A program made the translations under genes and the position numbers. From NCBI GenBank assembly GCA_044238145.1, contig JBIIDT010000007.1:5671-69670 (forward strand): DNA of 64,000 nucleotides, read 5' to 3'. Below the pieces are notes generated by a model. That model was not told where the DNA came from. It saw only the letters and a list, made by a program, of their open reading frames with translations, and made no database searches. How positions within the stretch are numbered: the first letter of the stretch is position 1; the number at the start of each line of letters is the position of its first letter. This document shows, piece after piece, positions 27,625-35,807 of the stretch. The DNA is from QWPN01 sp044238145 (GTDB lineage: Bacteria > Planctomycetota > Planctomycetia > Pirellulales > UBA1268).

Positions 27625-28921
27625 CCCGCTGCCAGTAGCGGGAGAAGCGGCCGAGGTCGTCCACGCGGCTGCGGTCGCAGAACGGTGGCCAGGCGGCGAC
27701 GACGAGCGGCAGCGCGGCGGCGATCGCCGTCGCGGCCCGGCGGACGAGCGGGCAGGGGCTCTCGGCAACGGCGACGGCGTCGCAGCCGAGCGCCGCGGCC
27801 CGCGTGGGCAGGATTGCGGCCGGGTCGCCCACGCGGATCTCGATGCCCGGGACGTCGGCGAGGCACTCGAAGAGAAACGCCAGTCGCTTGAGCGTGGGCC
27901 GCTCGGCGGCGAGCCAGGCGCGATCGATCACGAACAGCCGCGGTGCCTCCGGCCAGGCCGCGGCGGCCGGGCCGGTCGGTGCCGCGGAGTCGAGGGTGAG
28001 CCAGACGAGCGGCCGCCGGGGCGAGGCGGCCACAGGGGACCACGGCGCCGCCGGCCGGATCCGTAGCGGCGGACGGGCGGCCGCTGGCGGCGGCGCGAAG
28101 AGCCGGGCGTCGAGCGCCTCGTACGTCCCTTCCACATCGCAGCGGCCGAGGAGCGGGCACGGCCGGCAGTGGTAGGCCGACGTGTACCGTTCCAGGTTCT
28201 CCCGGTTGAAAAGATACGGCTTCGCGGAGAACGTGCCCGCCACCCATTGCCAGGAGAGGTGGTTGCTCGCGGGGTCGGCGTCGAGGAGGTGCTCGAGGAA
28301 CCAGTCGGCGCCCGCCAGCCAGTGCACGCCCCGGACGTGCACGAGCCACGAGGCCAGCCACATCCGCTCGTGGTTGTGGAGCCAGCCGGTGTCGTGCAGC
28401 CGGTGGACGAAGGCGTCGATGCACGCCATGCCGGTGCTGGCGTTGCGCACGTCGGATGGCACGTGGTCGAGCTGCGGCCCGGTTCGCGGCGCCCGGGCCG
28501 GCGGTTCGACGTCCGCACGGATGCGGTCGCCGAGGGCCGACTGCACCTGCCGCCAGTAGTCCCGCCAGCCGAGTTCGGAGATGAGTTTCTCGGCGTCCTC
28601 GGGCCGGTCGACGCGGGCCAGCGCCGCGTCGCGAACCTCCGCGAGCGAGAGGACGCCGTGCCGGATCCACGGCGAGAGCCGGCTCACGGCGCCCTCTACG
28701 TGGTTGCGGGTTCGGGCGTAGGCGGCGGGGTCGAGCGTCGCCAGCTGGGCGAGCGCGGCGGCCCGCCCACCGCGTGCGGTCACGTGGGCCGTTTCGGCGA
28801 CCGGGTCGTGGCCGACCGCAGCCGGAAAGATTTCCGCCAGCCGGGCGACGAGTTCCGAGCGACAGCGCCGGGCGTCGTCGGCGAGGTCGGCGCCAGTGTC
28901 GTCATCCGGTTTCCAGCTCAT
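27590..28921 (-). CDS. cryptochrome/photolyase-like protein with reversed domain order and four-Cys set
   Basis: A protein of 443 residues from ATG 28921 (a long upstream open frame is unlikely coding). Residues 75-250 are the helical FAD-binding domain of the photolyase family: SRLSPWIRHGVLS, LISELGWRDYW, GWLHNHERMWLASWL and NHLSWQWVAGT, the last aligning with the NxxWQW FAD loop. Cys167, Cys252, Cys255 and Cys261 are placed much like the [4Fe-4S] ligands of PhrB/CryPro enzymes. Residues 300-443 resemble the photolyase alpha/beta antenna domain (LFVIDRAWL, FECLADV, VGDPAAILP), which in known enzymes lies before, not after, the FAD domain. The role is probably light-driven repair or sensing, but this is inferred. 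The 3' end overlaps the pseudouridine synthase gene by 35 bp. Confidence 0.78.
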   Translation of the reverse strand: MSWKPDDDTGADLADDARRCRSELVARLAEIFPAAVGHDPVAETAHVTARGGRAAALAQLATLDPAAYARTRNHVEGAVSRLSPWIRHGVLSLAEVRDAALARVDRPEDAEKLISELGWRDYWRQVQSALGDRIRADVEPPARAPRTGPQLDHVPSDVRNASTGMACIDAFVHRLHDTGWLHNHERMWLASWLVHVRGVHWLAGADWFLEHLLDADPASNHLSWQWVAGTFSAKPYLFNRENLERYTSAYHCRPCPLLGRCDVEGTYEALDARLFAPPPAAARPPLRIRPAAPWSPVAASPRRPLVWLTLDSAAPTGPAAAAWPEAPRLFVIDRAWLAAERPTLKRLAFLFECLADVPGIEIRVGDPAAILPTRAAALGCDAVAVAESPCPLVRRAATAIAAALPLVVAAWPPFCDRSRVDDLGRFSRYWQRVSRSALRPTAT

Positions 28922-29115
28922 CGAACACCTGCCGCCTTCGTGGGCATGTCGTGCATGCAAACTGCGCCGCGAGGACGGTCCGCGGCACGAGCACCATCGG
29001 ACAGCGAAAAAATTGTCGTGCAACCGCGACCGCGTGGAACGCTGGAAAAATAGGCACTTCAGGCCGACGAAGGAGTCGACGGCGGAATCCCGCCGACCGG
29101 CCACGGGCCGCCACC

Positions 29116-29129
29116 GGCACGCGTTTTGC
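29116..29129 (+). promoter_or_regulatory. sigma-54 (-24/-12) promoter of amt
   Basis: GGCAC (29116-29120), five bases, then TTGC (29126-29129): the invariant GG and GC are exactly ten bases apart, as RpoN promoters require. It lies about 100 bases before the amt start, within the 308-bp spacer 28922-29229, and ammonium-transporter genes are classic sigma-54 targets. No full NtrC-like dyad was identified upstream; a lone GCACCA half-site occurs near 28990. Nothing else was recognised in the spacer. Confidence 0.6.
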
Positions 29130-29229
29130 CCCTCTCTGCGTGCAGTGCGTGCAGGACGTTCCCTGCCGCCCGGACGGGCAACCGCTGCGGAGGCGGCCCC
29201 GTGCGGTCCCGTGTTCCTTCTGGAGTTGC

Positions 29230-30813
29230 ATGATGCGTCTCGCTGTGTGGGCTCTGCGTGAGCCCGGTTCGTCGTCTGCGCCGAGGTCGGCGCGGACCCT
29301 CGGCTCGCGGTTCTTGCGGGTCGGCCTCGGTGGAATGTGCCTGCTTGCCGTCGTGGCCTGTCTCGCTGCCGGTGTCGCCGGTGCGGAGGAGGCGGTTGCC
29401 GACGCGGCGACGCCCGCAGCCGCGGCGCCCGCGGCGCCGAAGCCGCCGACGATCGAGGAGATGGTGCCCAAGCTGTGGCTGGCGGCCGACACCGTGTGGG
29501 TGCTCGTCTGCGGCATGCTCGTGTTCTTCATGAACCTCGGGTTCGGCTGCGTCGAGTCGGGCTTCGCACGGGCCAAGAACTGCGTGAACATCCTCTCGAA
29601 GAACTTCGTGGTGTTCGCCGCCACGGTGATCGGGTTCTGGCTCATTGGTTGGGACTTGATGTTCGGCACCGATGCCGGCGGATGGATCGGCAACTCCGAG
29701 GCCTGGATGGTGCAGGGCAAGGACAACAGTCCGGCTATCGGCGGTGAGTACTCCGGTGCCTACGGCGCCATCAGCTGGACCAGCGTGCCGTTGTGGGCCA
29801 AGTTCTTCTTCCAGCTCGTGTTCGCCGGGACGGCCGCGACGATCGTGTCGGGCGCCGTCGCCGAGCGGATCAAGTACCACTCCTTCATCATCTTCAGCTT
29901 CCTGATGGCCCTCGTGATCTATCCTGTCACGGGCCACTGGGTGTGGGGTGGCGGGTTCCTCGGCCAGAAGGGCTTCTGGGACTTCGCCGGTTGCACGGCG
30001 GTGCATTCCGTCGGCGGATGGGCGGCGCTCACCGGGGCCATGATTCTCGGGCCCCGGATCGGGAAGTACGGCGCGGACGGCAGGCCCCGGGCCCTGCCGG
30101 GCCACAACATGACGGCCGCCTTCATCGGCTGCCTCGTGCTCTGGTTCGGGTGGTTCGGGTTCAACCCGGGCAGCACGATGGGCGTGGCCGGTGACGGTGG
30201 AGCGGCGGCCGCCAGTGTGGCGGTGAACACCAACTTCGCCGCGGCTGCCGCCACGCTGACGGCCACGCTGACGGCCTGGCTGCTTCTCGGCAAGCCCGAC
30301 ATCGGCATGACGTTGAACGGCTGCCTGGCGGGTCTCGTCGGCATCACGGCGAGCGCGGCGTACGTGACTCCGGCCGCATCCGTCCTGATCGGGGCGATCG
30401 CGGGCGTGCTCGTGGTGTTCTCGGTTCTGGCCTTCGATCGGCTGCGGGTCGACGATCCGGTGGGGGCCACGAGCGTGCACCTCGTGTGTGGCATCTTCGG
30501 CACGCTGTGCGTGGGCCTGTTCACGGCGGCGGACCTGTCGGCCTCCACGGCGGCCGGGCCTTTCGGCTCGATGGTCGTCGGCGGTCCCAAGCAGGGTCTG
30601 CTCTATGGTGGTGGTTTCGACCAGCTGTGGATCCAGTTGATCGGCGTCCTGGCGGTCGGTGCCTACGTCGTGCCCGTCTCCGCGATCTGCTGGTTCATCA
30701 TCAAGGCGCTCGTCGGCCTGCGGGTCGCTCCGCAGGAGGAGATCGAGGGCCTCGACATCGGCGAGCACGGCAACGAGGCCTACCACGGCTTCGTGCTGGC
30801 GCGATCCGAGTGA
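29230..30813 (+). CDS. amt: ammonium transporter Amt/AmtB
   Basis: A protein of 527 residues from ATG 29230 with GGAG upstream. A long N-terminal leader ends in an Ala-rich signal-peptide cleavage region (about residue 52). Eleven hydrophobic helices of the Amt/Rh family then follow. The two pore histidines are in AVHSVGGWAAL (about residue 257) and SVHLVCG (about 415), and the family blocks GFGCVESGFARAKN and FVFAGTAATIVSGAVAER are present. It conducts ammonium or ammonia across the inner membrane and is normally gated by a PII protein; a PII gene lies 507 bp downstream. The sigma-54 element upstream suggests nitrogen control. Length is larger than E. coli AmtB (about 428 residues) mainly because of the leader and linker. 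Confidence 0.95.
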   Translation: MMRLAVWALREPGSSSAPRSARTLGSRFLRVGLGGMCLLAVVACLAAGVAGAEEAVADAATPAAAAPAAPKPPTIEEMVPKLWLAADTVWVLVCGMLVFFMNLGFGCVESGFARAKNCVNILSKNFVVFAATVIGFWLIGWDLMFGTDAGGWIGNSEAWMVQGKDNSPAIGGEYSGAYGAISWTSVPLWAKFFFQLVFAGTAATIVSGAVAERIKYHSFIIFSFLMALVIYPVTGHWVWGGGFLGQKGFWDFAGCTAVHSVGGWAALTGAMILGPRIGKYGADGRPRALPGHNMTAAFIGCLVLWFGWFGFNPGSTMGVAGDGGAAAASVAVNTNFAAAAATLTATLTAWLLLGKPDIGMTLNGCLAGLVGITASAAYVTPAASVLIGAIAGVLVVFSVLAFDRLRVDDPVGATSVHLVCGIFGTLCVGLFTAADLSASTAAGPFGSMVVGGPKQGLLYGGGFDQLWIQLIGVLAVGAYVVPVSAICWFIIKALVGLRVAPQEEIEGLDIGEHGNEAYHGFVLARSE

Positions 30814-30834
30814 AAGAAAACCTCCGTTGACCGG

Positions 30835-30866
30835 CCGTTCCCCGGGGTGGGTGCCCCGGGGAACGG
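30835..30866 (+). terminator. GC-rich hairpin after amt
   Basis: A 12-bp perfect stem (30835-30846 with 30855-30866) with an eight-base loop lies 22 bases after the amt stop. No T-tract follows, so it may act as a factor-dependent or attenuating terminator or protect the mRNA end. Confidence 0.5.
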
Positions 30867-30885
30867 GCCGGTGTCACGATCCAGA

Positions 30886-30985
30886 AGGATGCCCCAACGG
30901 CTTGGGTGGGCACTCCGCCTAGCTCGCCCAGGCCGGGGCATCCTGCTTCACGCCCGCGGGGCCATCCATGGCCCCCGCGGGCGTG
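30886..30985. repeat. two long inverted repeats in the amt-glnB spacer
   Basis: AGGATGCCCC (30886-30895) pairs perfectly with GGGGCATCCT (30935-30944), with further pairing inside. Immediately after, 30949-30965 pairs with 30968-30985 around a two-base loop with a single one-base bulge. Together with the hairpin at 30835 and repeat copy A at 31037, almost the whole 507-bp spacer 30814-31320 can fold. No open frame with protein character was seen in it. Confidence 0.55.
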
Positions 30986-31036
30986 GGCCGTCGCGGCTTT
31001 GATCCGCAGCACGCAGAGGCGTTGTGGGTTCTGCGA

Positions 31037-31170
31037 GGGGTTGCCGCGTGCCATGGGAGCCGGGCTGTGGGAGCAAGCGCAGGCATGGATGCCGAAGCGC
31101 AGCGGACACGCAGAGAACGGAGGCCCGGAGGGCCGCAGTGAACGTCCGGCGACGTGGCACCGGCGACCCC
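31037..31170 (+). repeat. dispersed structured intergenic repeat, copy A
   Basis: This 134-bp element lies between amt and glnB. Its ends pair: GGGGTTGCC... at 31037 against ...CGGCGACCCC ending 31170, with TGCCA/TGGCA further in. The core has the motifs GAGCCGGGCTGTGGGAGC, AGCGGACACGCAG and GAACGTCCGGCGA, shared with copies at 48000-48130 (minus) and 50410-50519. An inner hairpin GGCCCGGAGGGCC is visible. Confidence 0.7.
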
Positions 31171-31320
31171 GAGCCGGCGTCACCATCCGGTCCCCACGGT
31201 CTCCGCTGCACCTCGAAAGCCTCTGCGAACCTCCGGCGTCGGGCCGGGGGCACCCCCGAACGCGACCGGAGCCAGCGGCTACACTACGTCCGTCCCACGG
31301 CCTCACGCGGCAGCCATCCC

Positions 31321-31668
31321 GTGAAACTCATCATCGCCATCATCCAGCCGAACAAGCTCGAGAGCGTGAAGGAAGCGCTTTCGGAGGTGGAGGTTTTCCG
31401 GCTCACGGTCCTCGACGTGCAGGGGTTCGGGCGGCAGCGCGGGCACGCCGAGACCTACCGCGGTCACGAGATCGCGGTCAACCTGCTCCGCAAGGTGCAG
31501 CTGCAGATCGCCGTGAACGACGACTTCGTCGAGCCGACGATCGCGGCGATCATCAAGGGGGGGCGGTCCGGCGAGACGGGCGAAATCGGCGACGGCAAGA
31601 TCTTCGTGCTGCCGCTCGAGGAGTGCGTCCGCATCCGCACGGGCGAACGCGGCCACGAAGCCATCTGA
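31321..31668 (+). CDS. glnB: PII signal transduction protein, GlnB/GlnK family
   Basis: A protein of 115 residues starting at GTG 31321 (MKLIIAIIQPNKLESVK). The PII hallmarks are present: the T-loop stretch GFGRQRGHAETYRGHE (residues 35-50), the B-loop KGGRSGETGEIGDGKIF with the ATP-binding glycines, and the C-loop VRIRTGERG. Tyr46 is kept, but residue 51, the uridylylated tyrosine of proteobacterial PII, is Ile here, and residue 49, phosphorylated in cyanobacteria, is His. Control by those modifications is therefore unlikely, leaving ligand binding (ATP/ADP/2-oxoglutarate). PII trimers block Amt pores. The gene stands alone behind a structured spacer; TACACT at 31280 is a possible -10 element. 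Confidence 0.93.
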   Translation: MKLIIAIIQPNKLESVKEALSEVEVFRLTVLDVQGFGRQRGHAETYRGHEIAVNLLRKVQLQIAVNDDFVEPTIAAIIKGGRSGETGEIGDGKIFVLPLEECVRIRTGERGHEAI

Positions 31669-31730
31669 CGGAGGCTGGCGGCTCCGCGGGCCATTGCGAT
31701 GCCCGTGGGCGCGGGCGGAGGATGATGGGC

Positions 31731-32438
31731 ATGAGAACGATCACCCTGATCGCCGTCGCGTGCGCCGCGATGGCGAGCGCGCAGGACGCCGATCCGCAGC
31801 GTCTCGGATTGACGATCGCCCTCGTCGGGGACTCCACGGTCACGGATCAAGCCGGCTGGGGCCAGGCCTTCGCCGGTAGGTTCGATGACCGCGTCAAGAT
31901 CCTCAATTTCGCGATCGGCGGGCGAAGTTCCAAAAGCTGGTTCGACGAACGGCGTTTGCCGCGGGTGCTCGAGGCGAAGCCCGACTACGTGCTGATCCAG
32001 TTCGGGCACAATGATCAGCCGGGCAAAGGCCCCGACCGGGAAACGGATCCGGGAACGAGCTATCGAGACTATCTGAAGACCTACCTCGAGGAGTTTCGGG
32101 CGATCGGGGCCAAGCCGATTGTCGTCAGCTCCGTCACCCGCCGCACGTTCGACGAGAACGGGAAAATCAAGTCGACCTTGACCCCGTGGGCCGAGGCGGC
32201 CCGGGCCGTCGCCAAGGACGCGGGAGTGCCGTTCATCGACCTGCACACGATCAGCGTCGCCTACCACGACGGCATCGGCCGCGATGCCAGCATGGCCTTC
32301 AATCCCAAGCCTGGCGACGTGACCCACTTCAACCCGCAGGGCGCCGCAGCGATCGCCGACCTGATCATCAGGGAACTCGCGACCGTCTCCCCGGATCTCG
32401 CTTCCTATCTGAAGGGATCGGTCCACGGCCGCCCGTGA
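31731..32438 (+). CDS. SGNH-type esterase, rhamnogalacturonan-acetylesterase-like, exported
   Basis: A protein of 235 residues; ATG 31731 is chosen over ATGs at 31722 and 31725 because GGAGG at 31717-31721 is then nine bases away. The signal peptide ends ASAQDA. The SGNH blocks are GDSTV (Ser35, nucleophile), the glycine in FAIGGRSSKSW, the asparagine in FGHNDQP and the catalytic His in DVTHFNPQG. This combination, with GDST and THFN, is that of family CE12 rhamnogalacturonan acetylesterases and YxiM-like enzymes, which remove acetyl groups from pectin-type polysaccharides. The substrate is inferred from the family only. It converges on leuA with 30 bp between the stops. Confidence 0.85.
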   Translation: MRTITLIAVACAAMASAQDADPQRLGLTIALVGDSTVTDQAGWGQAFAGRFDDRVKILNFAIGGRSSKSWFDERRLPRVLEAKPDYVLIQFGHNDQPGKGPDRETDPGTSYRDYLKTYLEEFRAIGAKPIVVSSVTRRTFDENGKIKSTLTPWAEAARAVAKDAGVPFIDLHTISVAYHDGIGRDASMAFNPKPGDVTHFNPQGAAAIADLIIRELATVSPDLASYLKGSVHGRP

Positions 32439-32468
32439 GGCCTCGCCCGGCGCCGACGTGTCGGCCCG

Positions 32469-34013
32469 TCAGCCCTGCTGCGGGTGCAGCCGCGGGCCGC
32501 TGCCGAGGGTCAGCCGGTTGACGGCGGCGAGGAAGGCCTTCGCGGAGGCCTCGAGCGAATCGGTCGAGACCCCGCGGCCGCGCTGCACCTGCCCGGCGTG
32601 CTCGAGCTCCACCGTGACCTCGGCCTGGGCGTCCTTGCCGACGGTCACCGCCTGGACGCGGAAGTCGCGGCAGGTGGTCGTGATGCCCGTCAGCTTCTCG
32701 ATGGCCAGGAAGATGCCGTCGATCGGACCGTCGCCGGCGGTGATCGTCACCGCCTCCGGCGCTCCCGACTTGAGGACGCGCAGGGTGACCGTCGGGGCGG
32801 CCCCCGACTCGCAGGCCACGGTGTAGCCCTCGAACGTGAACTGCTCGGGCAGGGCCGCGAACTGCTGCTCGCAGAGGGCGGCGATGTCGCCGTCGTAGAT
32901 CTCCTTCTTCCGGTCGGCGAGCAGCTTGAACTGCTCGAAGATCGTCTGCAGCTGCTCCGGCGAGAGTTCGTAGCCGAGGGCCTTGGCCCGGTCGGCGAGC
33001 GCGGCCCGGCCGCTGTGCTTGCCGAGCACGAGGTCGGTCCGCTCGAGCCCCACGTCCTCCGGTCGCATGATCTCGTAGGTGCGTCGTTCCTTGAGCATGC
33101 CGTCCTGGTGGATGCCCGCCTCGTGGGCGAAGGCGTTGCGGCCCACGATCGCCTTGTTGCGCGGCACCTGGATGCCGGTGACGTTGGCGACGAGCCGGCT
33201 GGTGGGAACGAGCTTCTGCGTGGCGATCCGGGTCTCGACGCCGTAGTAGTCGCGGCGGGTGCGGAGGGCCATCACGACCTCCTCCAGCGAGCAGTTGCCC
33301 GCCCGCTCGCCGATGCCGTTGATCGTGCACTCCACCTGTCCGGCCCCCGCCTCGACCGCGGCCAGGCTGTTGGCCACGGCCAGGCCGAGGTCGTCGTGGC
33401 AGTGGACGCTGATCACGGCCCGGTCGATGTTCGGCACGCGGTCGCGGAGGCTCTTGATCACGTGGTGCATCTGCGTCGGCGTGGCGTAGCCGACGGTGTC
33501 GGGGATGTTGACCGTCGTCGCCCCGGCCGCGATCACCGCCTCGACCACGCGGCACAGGAAGTCGATCTCGGTGCGGGCGGCATCCTCCGGCGAGAACTCG
33601 ACGTCGGCGCAGTGCCGGCGGGCCCGGGTCACGCCGGCCACGGCCCGGGCCAGCACCTCGTCCTCGTTCATCCGCAGCTTGAACTCGCGGTGGATCGAGC
33701 TGGTGGCGAGGAACACGTGGATTCGCGGCTGCCGCGCGTGCCGCAGGGCCTCCCAGGCACGGTCGATGTCGGCGTCGCTGCAGCGGGCCAGGCCGCACAC
33801 CGTGGCGCCGGAGACGTCGGCCGCGATGTCGCGGACGCTCTCGAAGTCGCCGGGCGAGGCGATCGGGAAGCCGGCCTCGATCACGTCCACGCCCAGCGCC
33901 ACCAGCGCCCGGGCGATCTCGATCTTTTCGGTGCGATTCATGCTCGCGCCGGGCGACTGCTCGCCGTCGCGGAGCGTGGTGTCGAAGATGCGGACGGATC
34001 GCGGAGCTGTCAT
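32469..34013 (-). CDS. leuA: 2-isopropylmalate synthase
   Basis: A protein of 514 residues from ATG 34013 (MTAPRSVRIFDTTLRDGEQS), matching the normal LeuA length of about 515. The HMGL-like catalytic barrel shows RDGEQSPGAS, the metal-binding HCHDDLGLAVAN and GIGERAGNCSLEE. A linker and the C-terminal LeuA regulatory domain (about residues 385-505) follow, which binds leucine for feedback inhibition. The enzyme condenses acetyl-CoA with 2-oxoisovalerate, the first committed step of leucine synthesis. No other leu genes are nearby, so it is a stand-alone gene, divergent from the metal-efflux adaptor gene. Confidence 0.95.
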   Translation of the reverse strand: MTAPRSVRIFDTTLRDGEQSPGASMNRTEKIEIARALVALGVDVIEAGFPIASPGDFESVRDIAADVSGATVCGLARCSDADIDRAWEALRHARQPRIHVFLATSSIHREFKLRMNEDEVLARAVAGVTRARRHCADVEFSPEDAARTEIDFLCRVVEAVIAAGATTVNIPDTVGYATPTQMHHVIKSLRDRVPNIDRAVISVHCHDDLGLAVANSLAAVEAGAGQVECTINGIGERAGNCSLEEVVMALRTRRDYYGVETRIATQKLVPTSRLVANVTGIQVPRNKAIVGRNAFAHEAGIHQDGMLKERRTYEIMRPEDVGLERTDLVLGKHSGRAALADRAKALGYELSPEQLQTIFEQFKLLADRKKEIYDGDIAALCEQQFAALPEQFTFEGYTVACESGAAPTVTLRVLKSGAPEAVTITAGDGPIDGIFLAIEKLTGITTTCRDFRVQAVTVGKDAQAEVTVELEHAGQVQRGRGVSTDSLEASAKAFLAAVNRLTLGSGPRLHPQQG

Positions 34014-34189
34014 GGGGACGGCGGTGGGAACGGCTGCGGCCGCACGGGGCCGAAACGGGGGAGTGACCTGCATGGTACTCCGCCTCCGGGCGTCCGGCAT
34101 CCCGACTGGTGTTCTCCCGGACGATCCCCGCTTTGTAGACTTTCCGGCACGACGGATGCAGGTCCGTCGGCTGCGTGACCGAGGTGGCG

Positions 34190-35794
34190 ATGGCGTCGGT
34201 GGAACAGGCGGTGGCGACGCGGGACGAGGCCGCCGGGGGGCCCCCGGCCGGACCCGCGCACACCCCCGCCCCGATGGGCGGCTGGCGGCGGTTGCAACGC
34301 GGACTCGTCGGCTGCGGGCTGCTGGTCGCCGGCGTGGCCGCCTGGTGGTGGCTGGCCACGCATCACCTCGGCGGCGACGACCACGGGGGTGGGCCGAAGA
34401 CCGCCGGGGCGGCCGCGGGCCCGGCGACCGACGTGGTGACCCTGCCGGCCGGCGACGCCGCGGACCGGATCGGGCTGGTGGCCGTCGAGCCGCGGCGACT
34501 GCGGGAGCATCTCACGGTGCCCGGGCGGCTCGACTACGACGCCCGCTACCGCCTCGACTACGAGTCGCCGGTCGACGGCATCGTGTCGCGCGTCTTCGTC
34601 CAGGTGCGGCAGCAGGTGGCGAAGGGTGATTCGCTCGCCGAGGTCTCGAGCCCCGACGTCGGCACGGCCCGGGACGACGTCCGCAAGCGGGAGGACGACA
34701 AGCGGATCGCGGACAAGGCGGCCGAGTGGGCGGCGACGATCGCCACCAACGTCGAGGCCCTGCTGGCAACGCTGGCCAGCCATCCGCCCCTGGAGCGGAT
34801 CGAGAAGGACTTCGAGGGGCGGGTACTCGGCGACTACCGCGAGAAGATCCTCGGTGCCTACTCGCGGCTGCTGTACGTCGAGAAGGTGAACACCAGCACG
34901 CGTCAGCTCGGCGAGGGGGGCGTGCTGTCGGGGCGGATCATCGAGGAGCGGACGAGCAACCTCGAGGTGGCCCGGGCGAGCTTCGCGGCCGCCTGCGAGG
35001 AGGCCCGCTTCCAGACCCGCCAGGACCGCGACCGGGCGCGGTCCGCGCTCGAGCAGGCCGACCGGCTCGTGCAGGTCGCGCGGGAGCACCTGCGGACGCT
35101 CGTCGGCAGCAAGCTCGAGGCCGATGTCGGCGGCCAGGGCGCGGCCGAGGGGGTGGCCGACGCGGAGGGCACGGACGCGGCGCAGGGCCTGAGCACGCTC
35201 GTGCTGCGGACGCCCTTCGCGGGGCTGGTGGAGGACGTCTTCGTGGCCCGGGGCGAGCGGGTCAAGGCCGGCGACCGGCTGTTCGTCGTCGCCGACACCT
35301 CCACGCTCTGGGTCCGGGCCCAGATCCACGAGCGGCAGTGGACCACCGTCGAGGTCTCCGAGGGCCAGGAAGTGGCCGTCCAGGTGCCGGGCGCCGCCGA
35401 TCACGACACGACCGCCAGGATCAACCACGTCGGCGCGACCGTGGAGGCGGAGTCGCGAAGCGTGCCCCTGGTGGCGACGCTCGAGAACGACGACGCCCAC
35501 TACAAGCCCGGCATGTTCGTGTGGGTCGACCTGCCCCAGGGGCAGGAGCGGGAGGGGCTGGCGGTGCCGGCCGAGGCGGTGCTGCGTCACGAGGGGCGGG
35601 CGTTCGTGTTCGTACCGGCCGGCGCGAACCGCTTCCGGCGGGTCGACATCGAGGCCGGCGCCGATACCGCCGGCTTCGTGGAGGTGAAGTCGGGCCTGCG
35701 GGCCGGCGAGCAGGTGGTGGCGCGGGGTGCCTTCCTCCTCAAGAGCGAACTGCTCCTCGAGGAGGAAGAGGAGGAGCCAGCCCCCGCGGGCTGA
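34190..35794 (+). CDS. heavy-metal efflux RND adaptor (CusB/CzcB-like membrane fusion protein)
   Basis: A protein of 534 residues; ATG 34190 follows GAGGTGG closely, and GTG 34175 is an alternative. One N-terminal membrane helix (about 37-58) is followed by a short His/Asp-rich patch ATHHLGGDDHGGG that may bind metal. A biotinyl-lipoyl-like half (YESPVDGIVSRVFVQVRQQVAKGD) comes next, then a long helical hairpin (about 160-310), the second lipoyl half (LRTPFAGLVEDVFVARGERVKAGD), a beta barrel and a membrane-proximal domain. The tail ends in a run of six Glu. The hairpin is longer than usual for Cus-type adaptors. It is followed after 13 bases by the pump gene; no outer-membrane channel gene is present in the window. 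Confidence 0.9.
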   Translation: MASVEQAVATRDEAAGGPPAGPAHTPAPMGGWRRLQRGLVGCGLLVAGVAAWWWLATHHLGGDDHGGGPKTAGAAAGPATDVVTLPAGDAADRIGLVAVEPRRLREHLTVPGRLDYDARYRLDYESPVDGIVSRVFVQVRQQVAKGDSLAEVSSPDVGTARDDVRKREDDKRIADKAAEWAATIATNVEALLATLASHPPLERIEKDFEGRVLGDYREKILGAYSRLLYVEKVNTSTRQLGEGGVLSGRIIEERTSNLEVARASFAAACEEARFQTRQDRDRARSALEQADRLVQVAREHLRTLVGSKLEADVGGQGAAEGVADAEGTDAAQGLSTLVLRTPFAGLVEDVFVARGERVKAGDRLFVVADTSTLWVRAQIHERQWTTVEVSEGQEVAVQVPGAADHDTTARINHVGATVEAESRSVPLVATLENDDAHYKPGMFVWVDLPQGQEREGLAVPAEAVLRHEGRAFVFVPAGANRFRRVDIEAGADTAGFVEVKSGLRAGEQVVARGAFLLKSELLLEEEEEEPAPAG

Positions 35795-35807
35795 CGGGAG
35801 TCCACGC

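Noticed and set aside
31024..31320. N-terminal extension of the PII protein, and an open frame through repeat copy A
   Set aside because: PII proteins start at MKLIIAIIQP; the upstream translation is repeat DNA read as protein.
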